DNA of 64,000 nt from Latrodectus hesperus (GCA_037975125.1 CM075853.1:50722458-50786457), one strand, 5' to 3'. Positions 34,510 through 49,500 are shown, counted from the first letter of the stretch. The notes: generated from the letters alone by a model not told the origin. A program made the numbers and translations.

Positions 34510-37500
34510 CTTAAAATGAAAGACACTGTTAATTCTTGCATTTAGAAGTTATAACGGATGTTATTATTTTATAAAATACAAGAGGAATGAAATCGTGTGT
34601 GCTAAGTATATTTAATATTTTTATCACCACAATAATTTGATTATAAAAATTTTATATTTTATTACCAAATTCAAATTTTAAATAAGTTGAGTAGTTTTCA
34701 TGGAAGTATAATAGTTTTTGTATAAGATTGTTTCGCTATATTATTTCTTATATTTTTAATGAATTTCTTTTCTTTTTAAGGGAAGTAAAATTTTTCATAA
34801 TTTAAATTGAAACTCATCACATATTTTTCTTAGGTAATAAGATTATAAAGATGACTTTATTTTATGTATTTATTTTTACAATTCCACATTTTTTATTATT
34901 TGCATTTTCTGAATATTTAACAGCTACTTTTTAAATTTGTTTTTTGTGTTTTAGACAGTTTATTTTTGAATAGTCATTTTCTCTATTACTTACTTTTAAT
35001 TGTATTATGTATAACTTTTCTTGACTAAAAGAATCTTCTAGAAGACTATAACTTTGAAATTCTATTCATAATTCGTTTTCAAGGCGAACTTAAAATGAAT
35101 TGATTAAATGTAAGAGAATTTTTCAACATTTCAAACATTTGTGTACAAAATTAAAATTAAATTTTCTCAATTTCTGAAAAGAATTTTCTTTAAAGAGCTT
35201 TTAATCTATCACAAAAATGCGTTTCTTTATCAGGAAAAATTTAATAGCAAACTGAAGTGCCTGTTTTATTAAATGCTTATTAAAGAGTTTGTGATTAAAA
35301 TTTTCGGCTTATTCAAATATTCTTTAAATGAATTAGTGAAAGTTAAAAAATACATGTTTTTAGTTACTTTTTAAAATTTGTAGAAATCACTGTATAATTA
35401 AAATGGGAAAAATTCTTTTTAATATTATACATATTGTCTTAGATAAATTTTAAAGTTTTGGATGTTTTTTTCTTTTTGGCATAGTTTATTGCGTTTTATG
35501 TATGTAAATTGTAATTTATTATGTATTGGCATACACATATGGAACCTAAAATCAACTCCCACTGTCTTTTTCAATAATTTTCGTGCAAGATTTTTGTAAT
35601 GAATCAATAAACAATATCTATTTTAATTTACCACCAACTTTATCAAAAAACTTAGTAGTAAAAAATTAATTATTTTTGTACTTTACATTCTACTTCAGTA
35701 GGAAACTTTGCTTTTCAAGAAAATTAATATATGGGGTATTACTTTTTGTGGCTATCCCACTGATATTAAAGTTTTATATTTTTATAAACATATTTTTAAT
35801 CATCTTACCATTCCAAGCTACAATGATACTTGTGATTACTTCTGGCACACTTGTTCCAACAGCTAATATAGTTATTCCAGAAATAGAATCAGGTATTGAA
35901 AATGTGTAACCTATGAAAAATCAAGAACATAATAATCTATTATTTTAAATTTATTCATTCATGGTAATATTTTTATGAATGCATTTGAGTTTTTTGTCTA
36001 TAAAATTGAGTATGTTATAGGAAAACATATATTTCAAATGTGAAGTTTTAAAAATTAAATTTTATTTTAAATATCGATTTGTTTTAAATTTAAAATAAGT
36101 AAGCTAAAGAATTATGCCTTAAATTTTCTGTTTCTCATTTACAACTACGTCATTTGTGAAAAAAAGTTGCCGACTCCCATTCACAAAAATTAATTTTGAT
36201 AAAATTTGTAATTTTACACTCTTTTCAGAATTTGAAATTAATATATTGTATTGCAGAATTAAGAAAAATTTATTGTTATAAACTTCCATTTTTTTAAATA
36301 GTCTAGTCAACATTAGATACAAATGTATTGTTTCACATATTCTATTTTAACACAACTATGTAAGCTTCAACAGTTTAAGACTGTTTTCTTTCTTTCTTTC
36401 TTTTTTTTTTGAAATTTTTATATAACATTGCTTTCTGAGAGATAGTTATATTCACATGTCCTTGTGGGGAGAAAATTTAGAAATTCTTTAAAATTTGCAT
36501 TTTTATTTATCATAATTATACATTGATGCACAAGAGGAAGTTAGGGAAAATAAAGTTTAATTTTGTTTCTTTAAAAGTTATTGATAATTTCTACTTACCA
36601 ATAATAGTAACCATCCAAACAGCCAAGTAGGACAGCACACCGATCCATAATACAGCCATGAAGAACGTTAGAGGGAAAAATTTGTAAAGTTTTGGTTTGC
36701 TGCTATCAGGAATAGTTATGAAAAATACTAATTTAGCAGGATACATGATGAACCAATAAATGAACTGCAATAGCCCTCCTTTTGGCAAAGAGCAAACGGA
36801 ACCGTAATTTATATCGCGTTCTTCTGCAATGATTTCCTCTGTAATTCGAAAAATATTTCGTTATGTTTAAATTTTAAACGTTTTTATTCACAAATTCTTT
36901 ACAAATACGATTTTATTCACAAAAAATGATTTCACTATATCAAAGATTAAACAATTTAAAATAAAAAATGGGTAATTAAATTGACAGTCTTTGCAATTTA
37001 ACAATTGGTTTGTTTGTCGCTCAACGGTCATTTTTTGCACACGAGGGCTAATTAGACCAGGACCTACGAACCACTACAAACATCCATGCCCAAGGTGGGA
37101 TTCGAACCCACGAGCTGTTGAACCGAAGGTAAGAGCGCTAACCATTCGGCTGTCAGCTCGGCTTGCAATTTAACAAACCATTTTATAGCTTTTAAATTGT
37201 GATTACTTTTGACCGATAAACTTATTATCTAGCATCCAATTTTATATTTTCTAATTGCACTTAATACTTTATAGTAAGTTAACTAAATCTAAATGTACTT
37301 GTGCACTTGTAAGTTCTAAAGTGCTTAATGCCTTTTCTATATGCATCTTTCTTTGGTAATGTGCCATATACAATTCATAATGTAATATTTTGTAAAATTA
37401 TATGTACTTATCGTAACTCTAATCACAAACAATTGCTTCAGTAAATTACATGAATTTATAGTTTGCTTATTTTTTTTCTAATTTAAAATCAATTCTTCAA

Positions 37501-40500
37501 AATAAAAGTTGATTTTATAAATTTCGAATGTCAGTTCAATTAATTTTTTTGTGTAATATTTTTTTAAAAATAATACAGTTAAGCGCTGGCACATAAAAGA
37601 AAATTTAAAAACGTGACAATTCGATAATTTCTAAACACTTCTGGGAAAATTGCAATACTGGTTTTCTGGTATTTTACTCTCAAAGACCTGAAAACAAAAT
37701 GTTTTAATAAACTAGTTTCATCATTGGAAAATTATCTTCTATAGCACAATAAAGTTTTGTCCAAAAATATGAAGAATCCCATGAAAAAATATATTCAAGA
37801 TAATTTAATATCAAACACACAAAAGCAAAATGTTTCAACCTTATAAACATAAGGTTTACAATAATTCAATATTTGGGCTTCGAATTATTTTCATTGCAGT
37901 AACGATTCTTGAGGAACTTGAAACACTTATTTATACCGTCATCCATTGTTACTTTCTGGAATTCTTTAGATGCGATTAATTTGTTATACTTTCATGGTTT
38001 CATATAGCTCGGGACGAAGACTAATCTAATTAATCATTCTTTTCATAAATCCACCGTACTGTGAAATCCTTGATTAACAGAATGGTTTGTCAGAAACGCG
38101 ATACTATCTTTGTTTTTTATCACAAAATGATAATCGAAATTTTTTCTTATGCTTTTAATGTTTTAATTTCATGACAGCTTAAATAATTTTAATGTCAACA
38201 TAATTTGATGTTTATAATCCTAGCTCACACACATTTAATATATATTCTTATTTATTTTTTTTCACTGAGAACCGTGCATGTTGAAATACGAATATTTCAT
38301 CTCTTATTTTTCTTAGATTCATCACATCAGTGCCCAAATTACTTCAAAATCGCTAACAATATTTTTGAGATTAAATTTATTACTTAACCTTTTGTGGATG
38401 CTTGAAGTATTCTATAAAACTGAGAAAATTGCTTTATAAGAATTTAAAGTTAATGAATTTGTGTTTCCCTTTCATATGATGGTATTCAAAACAGGTTTTT
38501 TTTTTTCCGTTTTGTGATTTCAATTGCTTTTCTCTGAAACTCAAGGTTTCCATCTCAGTTTTTACCTTTCATATTAGTTTGCACAAATCTCTTGTTATGA
38601 TTAAATAATAGTTCTTTTATTTTACATATTGCTTAGATTTTCGTTTTTTGATTTAAACTTGAACAATTTTTCCTTCCGAATTATAAATTTCTTTTCAGTT
38701 TAATTTTTATTCACACGTGACCTGTTAATGATTTTCTCATAACATTTTTACTTACAGCACAACACAAAATTAACATTTTATTTTCGAAGTAATAAGAACA
38801 TGAAATAGCGAATATCTCTTAAAAAATATCATTTTAATGCGTTCTTGAATTAAATTTGTTTTCTCTAAGTTTTACGCTATAAATATTAATTTTTCATAAA
38901 AAGAATTATTGCCCCCTTAGTGATGAAATTACTGATTAAAATGAATGGCAGAGAAGCAATTTTATTCAATATTTCTTTTTTAAAACTTTATCATAAATGT
39001 AAAATATATTTTCTCTATAAACTTTTAAAGAATATTTTATAGATATATCTATAAACTTTTAAAGAATCACTCATAGATTCGGTTCAACAGTTCGTGGGTT
39101 CGAATCCCACCTTGTGTTTGGTTGTTTGTAGTGGTTCATGATTTTAAAAAGATGTGGAGTAACGCTGTGTTTTGGCTTTCTTGGTATGTTGGATAGAACA
39201 AAGAAATAATAAAAATTCTGCTCCTATTCTCATTGCATTAATGTTTTGTCTTTCCAGTTCATAACTACATTAGAATTCAAAATATATTTTTTTAATGTAA
39301 ATACTTTTTTGTGTTTCATTTTCGAACTTTTAAATTTTTATGTTTAAGTTGAAACTTCATACAATCAGGAGTAATTCTTTTTTAAAAAATCCTTTGATTT
39401 TTTGGTGTATTTTCGTATATTGAATAGAATAAAAAAATTCTTTTGTAAGTTAATGTTTTCATAGAATATACACTCAAAAAAGGCGTGAGATTCCCTAAAT
39501 CTAGACTTTTTTTCCTTAAAAGCATCCGCTGAATCTGGTGTCAACTGTAAATTTATTGAACCAGATATAGCGAAGTCGTCATTCGGGAACTCGCACATGC
39601 CGACGATATGAGTCTTCCTAGGAAAGTTCGCGGTGAATTGATCCAACTCTATTACCAAAATGGGATGAACGGTGCGGAAGCCTTGCGTGTGTATCGCCGC
39701 AATCATCGACAACGACGCGGCCCATGTACTCTGCAAGCTCTGCGTGATTTAGTGCGGAAATTCGAAGATACAGGCTGCACCTGTGACAAACAGCGCTCCG
39801 GACGGCCAACTGTTTCTGAGAACGTTGTCATGGAAGTGCACTATACAGTGACCGCAGGACACACAGAAACCGCAAGAGGCATAGCGCGCGTGTTGGATAT
39901 TCCGAACTCAATGGTCCGCAAGCTCTTGCGCTCGGTACTTCACATGTTTCCCTATCGGTTCCAGCGCGTCCAGATGTTGGAGCCGGGTGACCCACAACAA
40001 CGTCTGGACTTCGCAAATGCATTTTTGTTACGATATGATGCGGATAACGACTGGCCACTTCGCATACTATGGACGGACGAGGCGCATTTCACCTTAAATG
40101 GCAGCATTAACACAAAGAATTGTGTGCACTGGGGAGAGACGAATCCTCACGCTGTGGCGCAGTACCATTATTTGACGCCAAAGTGACTGCGTGGTGCGGC
40201 ATTACAGCTACATTTGTTCTGGGCCCGTTCTTCTTTGAGGAAACGACCCCGACTGGCCCTGCAACATATTCTGTAACGGGCCCTTGGTATGCAGCCATGC
40301 TGAAAAATTATATCTTACCGGAGTTGCGTCGGCTGAATGCACTCAATGACATTGTTTGGATGCAAGATGGCGCACCTCCACATATAGCGAGGTCAGTTAA
40401 AAGGCTCCTGGATCAGCATTTTGGTGATCGCATCATCTCACGCTATTATCCTTTTCCGTGGCCTGCGTGATCCCCAGATCTGACGCCTATGGATTTCTGG

Positions 40501-43500
40501 TTTTGGGGCTATCTCAAATCCAGAGTTTATCTGTGCAATCCTCAAACATTGTCGGACTTAAAGGATTCTATACGGCGTGAGATTGGAAACATCCCTCGTG
40601 CCATGTTGTGTGCAGCGACATTGTCCACCGTCTCCCGCATGCAATGCGTAATTGCCTGTGATGGCACTCACGTGGAAAATGTTTGAAATTAATAAAGATT
40701 TTTTTCTCTATGTGTTCTCATCATTGAGCAGTGTCTTGTCTCTGTCGTATGCATTATTCCTCCGTGCGCCTTGAAGAACTGTTTGTATGTGTATAACACG
40801 TCGGTTTTCGGACATATCGGTACCGTTTCAACGCTATTTAGGGTTTTCGCATGTGCTGAACATTTTGCGATGGTAAAAAGTAGGCGTTGCCATTCGAAAA
40901 TTTCCAGTTTCTGTCACTATAACTGTAACCGCGAGGGTCACTGTGTTGCCATTCACAGAATCTCGAGCGCATATCTCAAAAGAACTATATTTGAAGTATC
41001 ATCTTGATCGGTTAAATAGAATGGACGCTAGAAGTGCAGATGTTGGCAAAGTTTTTTTATAATCACCCTGTATAATGATTAAAATGGAGAGCATTAGCTA
41101 GTACATTCTGCTAATCATAAAATATGAGAGTGTCTTCTTGTAAAAGCTATATATTGCTCCTGGCAAATGTATTTTTATAAGTAGTTATGAGTTGGTCTCA
41201 CCGTGGCCCAGTGGTAGTATAGAAGTGCATACTACTGTATGCACGTCTATCGTGGTGGGTGCTTGGGAGTTTTCCAGGTTTCTCCCTTTCCCTTGCGACA
41301 TACTCATGCGGTCCATTATCTATGAAATGTTCTCTCGAAAGGCAATTTACGCGGAGGATATTGAGCTATTAGGGTGTCCATTAGAGGCGATGTGTCGAAG
41401 AAGTTATGATTCGTATATTTTTGTACTATACTTCATGCATTTGTGCGTTATGCACCTATAATAAAGTGAAATCTGAAATTTAAATTACTATATGTAATTA
41501 CATAAAATTTTATTTGTGTAAATTTTTAAAACGGGAAATAGAGATCCATGCTTTACAGATAAATTATTTTCAAATAAAATATTCCATTCGCACGATATTT
41601 TATTCACTGAATTTAAACAATTTTCGAAAAAGAATCATTACATTAGTAATGTAACATACAACTTTTCATATCAGAATAAAATGCTATTAATGTATTTATG
41701 CGATAGGGTCCTGAATATGGAACGTTAGGATTTACTTGAAAAATAAATGTTAAACAGTTTTAAATGTCTTATCGAAGTTGGACAAAATTTTCCAAGGAAC
41801 TGTGTTCAGTGTGTGGTGCAAAAAAGTGGTATAAATGTAAAAATCCACAAAATCTTTCTCTTTTTGTCTTTAATAAAAGGGAAAAGATAACGGACACAAA
41901 GATCATTGAAATATTGCAAATAAAAATATTTTATATTTTACACTAAACGATTTACTATTTTTTACTCAGTTTAAAGTATATGTCACAGTTCGGCTGGCTG
42001 CGCCTGATTCACGAGGTACCTAGGTCCGAAGGACCTCACCCTCATCTGCAGCTGGAAATGTTCTTGTGAGCTATAGCTGTGACTGACTGGCATATTATTG
42101 GTTGTTAACTAGAGTGGAAGGAGCTTATTTAAAAATTTAAGTTGTTTAAATATTTAAGTTTATTGTATTAATTTTTAAGTAAAATAATGATAGAAGTTAA
42201 TAAAAAAATGGTTAAATTAATGATAGGAGGATTATATTATTAATTAGAGAGATTGCTTAAATAAAAACTAAATTATTCAAAATCTTGAAAATATTGCATC
42301 AGTTTGAATAGCTTGTCCATAGGGGATTTTAGTTCTTTAATAAGCTTTTTAATTGGTATTCCTTTAAATATGATTTTAATTTCATTCATTAGGAAGATTA
42401 ATTCTGAAAAATCATCAGGTAACCCTGGAGAGCTCAACAGAGGAGTTTCTTCTTTGTCTTGAGTGGGGGTGGGGCAGGTAAATCTCGCGTACGAGACGCC
42501 AGGTCTCACTGTATTTGTTTTAAAATCCTTGTTATGTCACAAAATTGTGGTATATTTAAATAATATTGTCTTTATACCTACCAATTTTTGCTTCCATTGG
42601 CTTACTCCTCAATACTGAAACCTCTCTACTGGCTGTAAATTCTACACTAAAGCTGTCTCTATCGGTCCCACTTCGGGCTCTATAAATCCCGTCTATTTCC
42701 GGAACAATACTCCTGCCGAGTAACAAAGGGTCGCTCTCATCGTTGCAACAGCTGCACGCCTTACTTTTCCTAAACTGAACATAAATTAGAAATCTCATTA
42801 CTTCTCTTTGATGGCTAAATTTTAATAAACCAGGTATTTATTGATATGAAATCAATATTGATACAAATAATGTGGAGCGATTTAATCACTGTTTAAGATT
42901 TCCCTAGCATTAAGCTGGAACAGAAAATTTATTAAAAATGATTTCAAGCAACAAATCTTTTTCGCTTATAATGATCTATTTTTTTTAAATGAAGTTTTAT
43001 ATATTTTTTTAATTTTTACAGTACTAAATCTCTTTACTTTCCCTGTGAAAATTTATTACTTTGTATTCGGTTTCTTTAGATAATTTTTTAAAATCCTATT
43101 AGTGCGTGAGGAATAATGATTAAGTAGCATAATTATTACAAAAAATAGGAAATATTTAAGTAGACATTATGTTGGAAAGTGGAGTGTTTTTGTGCAGTAA
43201 TATTTTGCAATATTTTTCAAACAGTGATGAATAAGTTAAAATAATCATGCGATTAAATTATATCGTGTGGATTTTTGGAACGCGAAACGTTTTAGAATCG
43301 CGCAAGGTCATGTTTCTCGTGAGAAAAATCTGTGTTTAAAGGAAATTATTATTCCCATTGTCCCTTTTCTATTTTTTATCCATAAATTTTCCGGGAGAAA
43401 AATTATCTACACATGATAAACTGTAAACAAATAATGCTTCTCTTGTAAAAAATACATGGAAATAGTTAAAGGATTTCGAGTCATAATTTATAACAAAGTT

Positions 43501-46500
43501 ATAAAATTAAATTCTTAATTTCACTAAAAACAATTAGAATAATAATAATAAAGAAACTCTAATATTTAAATTTATTTTGGTAAGTTTATTTACCAAAATC
43601 ATCAAGTAATTATCATTACATTTCATATGAATTTCCTATTTTGATGCAAGTGTTGGACTTTTATTTTAATTATCTAGTAAAAATATCGACACAATTACCT
43701 GATTTTACTGTATTTATGTATTTCGTTTTCAGGAGGAGATACATTTACAATTTATGGTTGCGAAAGTTAATTAAAAATAAGTGTAACATATTTGCTTATG
43801 TTAAAGATAATGTTTTCAAAGATAAGAATATTTTCTAAGGTGTATTGAGTAATAAAAGTAAATTAACAGTCTAGCTTAGTATGTACAACATCTAGATGTA
43901 GACTTCAAAACACTATTTTTGAAGATTAACCAAACTCTACTCCAATTAAATTACTTTCTTTCAGTTTTTCAATGTGGTACATAGACTATAATTAAATGAA
44001 TTAATTACATGAAATGTGCATAGTCTGAGCGATTTATATGAGAAATGTGCATAATCTTAGCGATTTATATGAATATTTCTTAACTTTTAGTAGGAAAGAT
44101 AACTCACTGTTAAGCACATTTTGTTGTGTTGTCTGTTAAGTACATTTGTATGGCACTTGGACAATTCAAGCGCATTATGCAGTATGCAATGCGAATTTAA
44201 GTCAGTAGGGTGCGTCTTTCGTTTAACAAGAGCACAATGAAGGTGAAAGTACGACTTTGCTCTTAACTTTTCTGATAGATGGCACCACCAGAGGATCCAC
44301 TTCCCCAATTTTGACATTGATATAAAGGGGTAGGAAATTTTCCCTTAACCATTACCCTCATGGTAACTGCTCAGCGACCGAGTGCAGGACTTACGATTCC
44401 TCAGATTTAACGAGCACGTATATCGCATGTACTCTGTGGGTCTTTGGCGGCTTTGAGAATTAAACCCCACCCTTCCGGGCGGAAAGGCGATGCCCTAACC
44501 ATTCAGCTACCATGGCCTATGCATATTTTAATTCACACACAAGTTATTTTAGCTTATGATATAAATATTCATTTTAAGATATAATGAGAGAGAGACATTA
44601 AACTTGCTTTCTATATTAAATGAAAAAGAAGCAAAAGTAAATATTATAAAAAGTGAAATATTGTATTTATATCCGTTTTTTAGTTTTTTAAAATTATTTA
44701 TTTAAAGCTTTGAATATTGATTCGAAAATTTTAGCTTAATCGTAATTGATTGGACATAACTATTTATAAATAATAAATTTTGAAAATGGAATAATTTTTA
44801 AAATTAAAGAGTCAAAATAATTAATTGTCTTAGTTGTTATTTGACTACATTTTTTAGTCACATAACATTTTTCAAAATAACTACTTTGACTTAAAGTTCT
44901 AAAATTATTCCTGATTCAAAATTAATTATTTGTATATAGCTACGTTTAATACATTATCATCAAACTAAAATATTCTACATTTTTTTAATTGTTTAAATCC
45001 ATATTCAATAAAAATAACATTATTTGGGAACAATGACTTTCTATTTTAATTTAATTCAAGCTATTAGCTAAATTGCGAAAACAGTTAATTTGAAAATTTA
45101 CTTCAAATTTTATAACATCAAATTTTAAATTTATTATTATTATCATACAACTTTATTTTCTTACCATATTTCTACAGCATTTTTCCACTTTTCGATTAAA
45201 ATACATGATGATAACATAGGCGAGAAAGATGAATAATAGAATTAGAGATTCCCACCTGAAAGTCAAAGAATGTTCAATTTCAATGTTATTGAAGACGTGT
45301 TACAATAAGCTTTCAAAATGTAATACCTAAATTTTAAAATGAATTAATATTTGTTATTTTCTTTACACACTAATTTGAGACTAAATTCATAACTGAATAT
45401 TATTTATGAAGTAATGCATTGCACATAGCTGAAAACTATTAAGAATGGAAACATACAGTAAAAAATGAGTGTGAATGCTATTCTCTTTCATAAAATTTGT
45501 TTATGACGAATAATGTTTGTATGGAAATAAGAAGAAATATCAGTTTTCAGAATCACATTAAGAGCTAGAAAAATTAGATATTTACTTTGATTTTTCCCGC
45601 TTAAGTAATTATAAGCTATATTAAAATAGAAAAATATACTTTTCAGTTTTAACTTAATATTAAAAATTTTTTTATTCATAAGCAATAAAAATCTGTTATA
45701 ACTGTCCGTTGTTTACATACATAGTTCAGACGCGATGCATATCGCCAAATATGTAATAGTCCAATGAATGTTTATCTGACTTATTAGCATATGGATATCT
45801 ATATTATTATAAGTATATCGTGAAATTTATGTTTTATATATTTAGCTCGTGCAACCGCGAAAATGTTATAGAATATTCAAAGTTTTGAAATAAAATGAAC
45901 ATTATTTAAGAATTCATATTTATCGAATGATATATTAACTGTTATAAAATGTGAAGAAAACGAATCAAAAACAGTAATTTGACTTATATTTTCCTCAGTC
46001 AATTTCCCATCTATTGCCTCACAATTATATCCTGTGGCCGAACCATTTAATTTGATAATGTTCGAAAATATCAAGTTTTTATTTTGCATAATAGAAATAT
46101 TGTTTTAGAAATTTTAATCTGTAAATATAAAATTTTGAACAAACAGTAGAAAATGATCTATTATTTAGAACTTAAATCAATTATTTTTCAATAATAAAAA
46201 GAATCATGTTTATATTTAACAAAAATCTAATAGATCAAACGACGTTCTTGAAAATTTTCATTCTTTGATTAGTATTAAAATATCTATGATATAATTCTGA
46301 TTTTGTTCGAAATACCATCTGACTATATTGTCCGAAATGATCCAGATGAGAGTGAGGACTGTCACGCCATACACCGAGCAGTCTCTAGCAATAGGGTACC
46401 AGTCTATGTCCAAAACCTGCAACACATCCACGATTCAGTTACTATTTTAAACTATATAATAACAACTACCTTTCAATCATTGTCATTAAAAATATAAAAT

Positions 46501-49500
46501 ATATTGACTAATACATTTAGATGCGTACATTTAATATTTAGTTGCTCTGTTAAAGGAAAGAGTTAAATTTGTAAAAAAAGAAAGGATTTAATATTTGTCA
46601 TAAATGAGTTAAAAAAAATTTCATTCAGTGAAGTATATAATGGAAAATATCATCATTTGTACACTTATTAACAGGGAAATTTTAATTTAACACTTTTTAC
46701 ATTTACCTTTGTAAACATCAAGTAAGACTCATTTGTAATCTTATCTTCTTTCAGACTTACAATTTCTCCTTAATTAAGAAGATTTCAATTTCTTCTATAT
46801 TTTGATTCATTTCCAAATAAATTTATGAAACGATGCATGTAAATTTTCATGTGTGTCACCATCGTTCTCTCAATTTATTTAAATACATTATATTTTCTAC
46901 TAAGGGGATGTTCTACATTAACAGATAGAGATACTTTGTCTTGTCTTATATATTAACACAGACAACAGTTCTTAGTAACATTTTGCTCAGAATGCTCTTT
47001 GTCTTTTACTCGATTATAGAAAAACATTTCTTTAATATATGCATCATGTTTTCACAAAATAATATTTATATTTAAGTTTATTTTCGTGTTTTTTTACTAA
47101 AAACTAGTTTTATAATTTGATAGTTAATACATTTTTTAAAACATTTAATTCACGGAATAGTGTATAATCTATTTTTAAAATTTATTACAATTTAATAAGT
47201 AAATAATTTTATTTAATTATTTTCGATATTATCTGATAAAAAGTTGAATCAGTCATAAAATTCCGTTATGAATTTTCATTATATTTTTTTAAGACTTTCT
47301 ACCTTTCTCAATTTATCTTCTTATTAAGTATTTACACATGTGTACATAAATTACGTATAATCCAGAAGCACATGGAAATAGAATTTAAAAGAAAAAATGC
47401 CACCTATGAAAATATCACACACATGGTCAAGCATTATATGCAAATTACTGGAAAATATCTGATGACACAATGACGAAAGTGTTAGAGAGGGGTATATAAG
47501 GGCTTGTGGTTAAGAAGGAATGTGTTCACAACTGGTCTGTATGACGACACTCAATACCACGACCTTAAAGGTATGACACATGTGGATGATGTTTTATGTG
47601 GTAGAATTATAGGCCATCTGGAATTCTTTTTTTACTTTAAGAATTTGGCTGGCGTAAATAGTAGTAGAGAAATTCGGACTCGCTTAAAGTATCATCTCTA
47701 GGCTGTGGCAACGATTCTTAGATGATGAAAATGTCAGTAGACGTTGCAATACAGGTTGCTACCGAGTGACCATGCCAAATGACGGCTGGTATTTGGCACT
47801 AACCGCCAAACAAAACTGATAAAGTACGGAAGCAGACTTCTCGCCTCAGCTATCGTAAGCGATGGTAATGACCGTTTGTAGTACGATTTGTCTTAAGACA
47901 AATCATGTGTAAGCGTTTGGAACAGTATGGTTTATATGATTTTAAGCCTGCCAGATGTGTTCAGCTTACAGTATCTAATCGTCGCCAGCGCTTAGCCTGG
48001 AATAGAGAGCATTCAAAATGGATACCGTCACAATGGGCTTATGTTGTAATTTCCAACGAGACGAGGTTTATCTTACAGTCCGATTCATGTCGGAAGTTCA
48101 TATGAAGAGCGTCAAATACCCAATACCACCAACAACATCATTGAAGGCTAACTATACTGTAGTACAGGAGTGTTGGTTTCAGGAGGCATTATACTAGGCT
48201 TCAGAACAGATCTGTATGTTCATCTCTGAATCATGAGAGCCCAAATTTATTGCGACATCATTCTGGAAAACAAGTCCTCTTGTTTAGAGGTGCCATGAGC
48301 GCTGAAGTTGTGATAATGATGACCACGCCCGTCCTAACAGTTCCAACATCATCAACGACTACCTTTAATCGGAGATGTCGTCCGAATGGTATTGTCAGCA
48401 TTCTCACCGGTTTCGAATCCGATACAACTGGTGTAGGACATGCGTGGCGGATGAATTGCAGCCCATCAACCACCTCCTACATTAGTACCGGTCCTTCAGA
48501 GAATATTGCTTGCTGAATGAAATTCTCGGCTTCAATTGCAGCTCGATAATGTGATCCTCATCATGTCTCTGCGTCGTATTTCCATATATGGGAGACATGC
48601 AATATATTAACCATCATACCAATAACATAGTGTTCAGTTTTTGTGCAGGCCATATATAGTGTAAATGCTTTTGGGAGCTATAATTGTGGTTTTTATACCT
48701 GATATTATACATACACCATCTTTTTTTTTTCTTATTTATTTAATACATAGGCTTTGATTTCATTCATGAATAAATCATGTTTATTTTGTTTCTGTATCAT
48801 TAATTGTTGGTTTCAGCATTATCCTTAATTTATGAATATGTGCGCATAATGATTAGGCAAAATGTGCTTGGAAATTTTGGTAGAGAAATAATATATAATA
48901 TACAGATTTAAAGAGAGGTAAACAAATTCTTTTATTTTTGTATTTTATAGTAGAATTTTTTTTTTATTTCAACTAATATTATGTAATTCTGAGACTATGC
49001 GGAATTAATTGCATATCCCTTGTACGTAATTTTCAGATGTTCTTACTTTTTGTCAGACCAAAATGTTTTTCTGCAATGTAATGTAACTGAAACATGTTAA
49101 CAAATTATAGATACTTGCATATTTTGATGGAGAATGTATTATAAAAGAAATTTGCTATGTGCATTGGAAAGCCTCGTTTAAATGATAAGAAAAAATCTAT
49201 TTTCTAATCATGGAAAACAAAATGTTTTTCATGCAAAATTAAAATTAAATGAATAAAAATTTTTTTTCTATAATTATACTTTAAGCGCTTTTTTGTGTGT
49301 TTAAATATGTAAATCCTTAATGTTTTAATTATCGTAAAAAGTAATTAGTAGTATTAATTAAGGAAAAGTGAAGAGAAGATAATTGTATATTTTAGAATTC
49401 CATTAATTTATTTTATTTCCTTCGCTGTATTATGTTTTTAAGGTTCTTTATTTTACATAATTTTTCGTTCAAATGACAATATCAAGATTATCGTCATCAG

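Noticed and set aside
37080..37162. Possible functional tRNA gene
   Set aside because: It has good internal promoter boxes but no convincing acceptor stem or cloverleaf, and target duplications show it is a SINE.
40771..41007. 78-codon frame after the DD41D transposase
   Set aside because: Lies in the element's 3' noncoding part; no recognisable domain.
44087..44317. 76-codon minus-strand frame
   Set aside because: Falls inside the tail of the SINE-like unit; no protein features.
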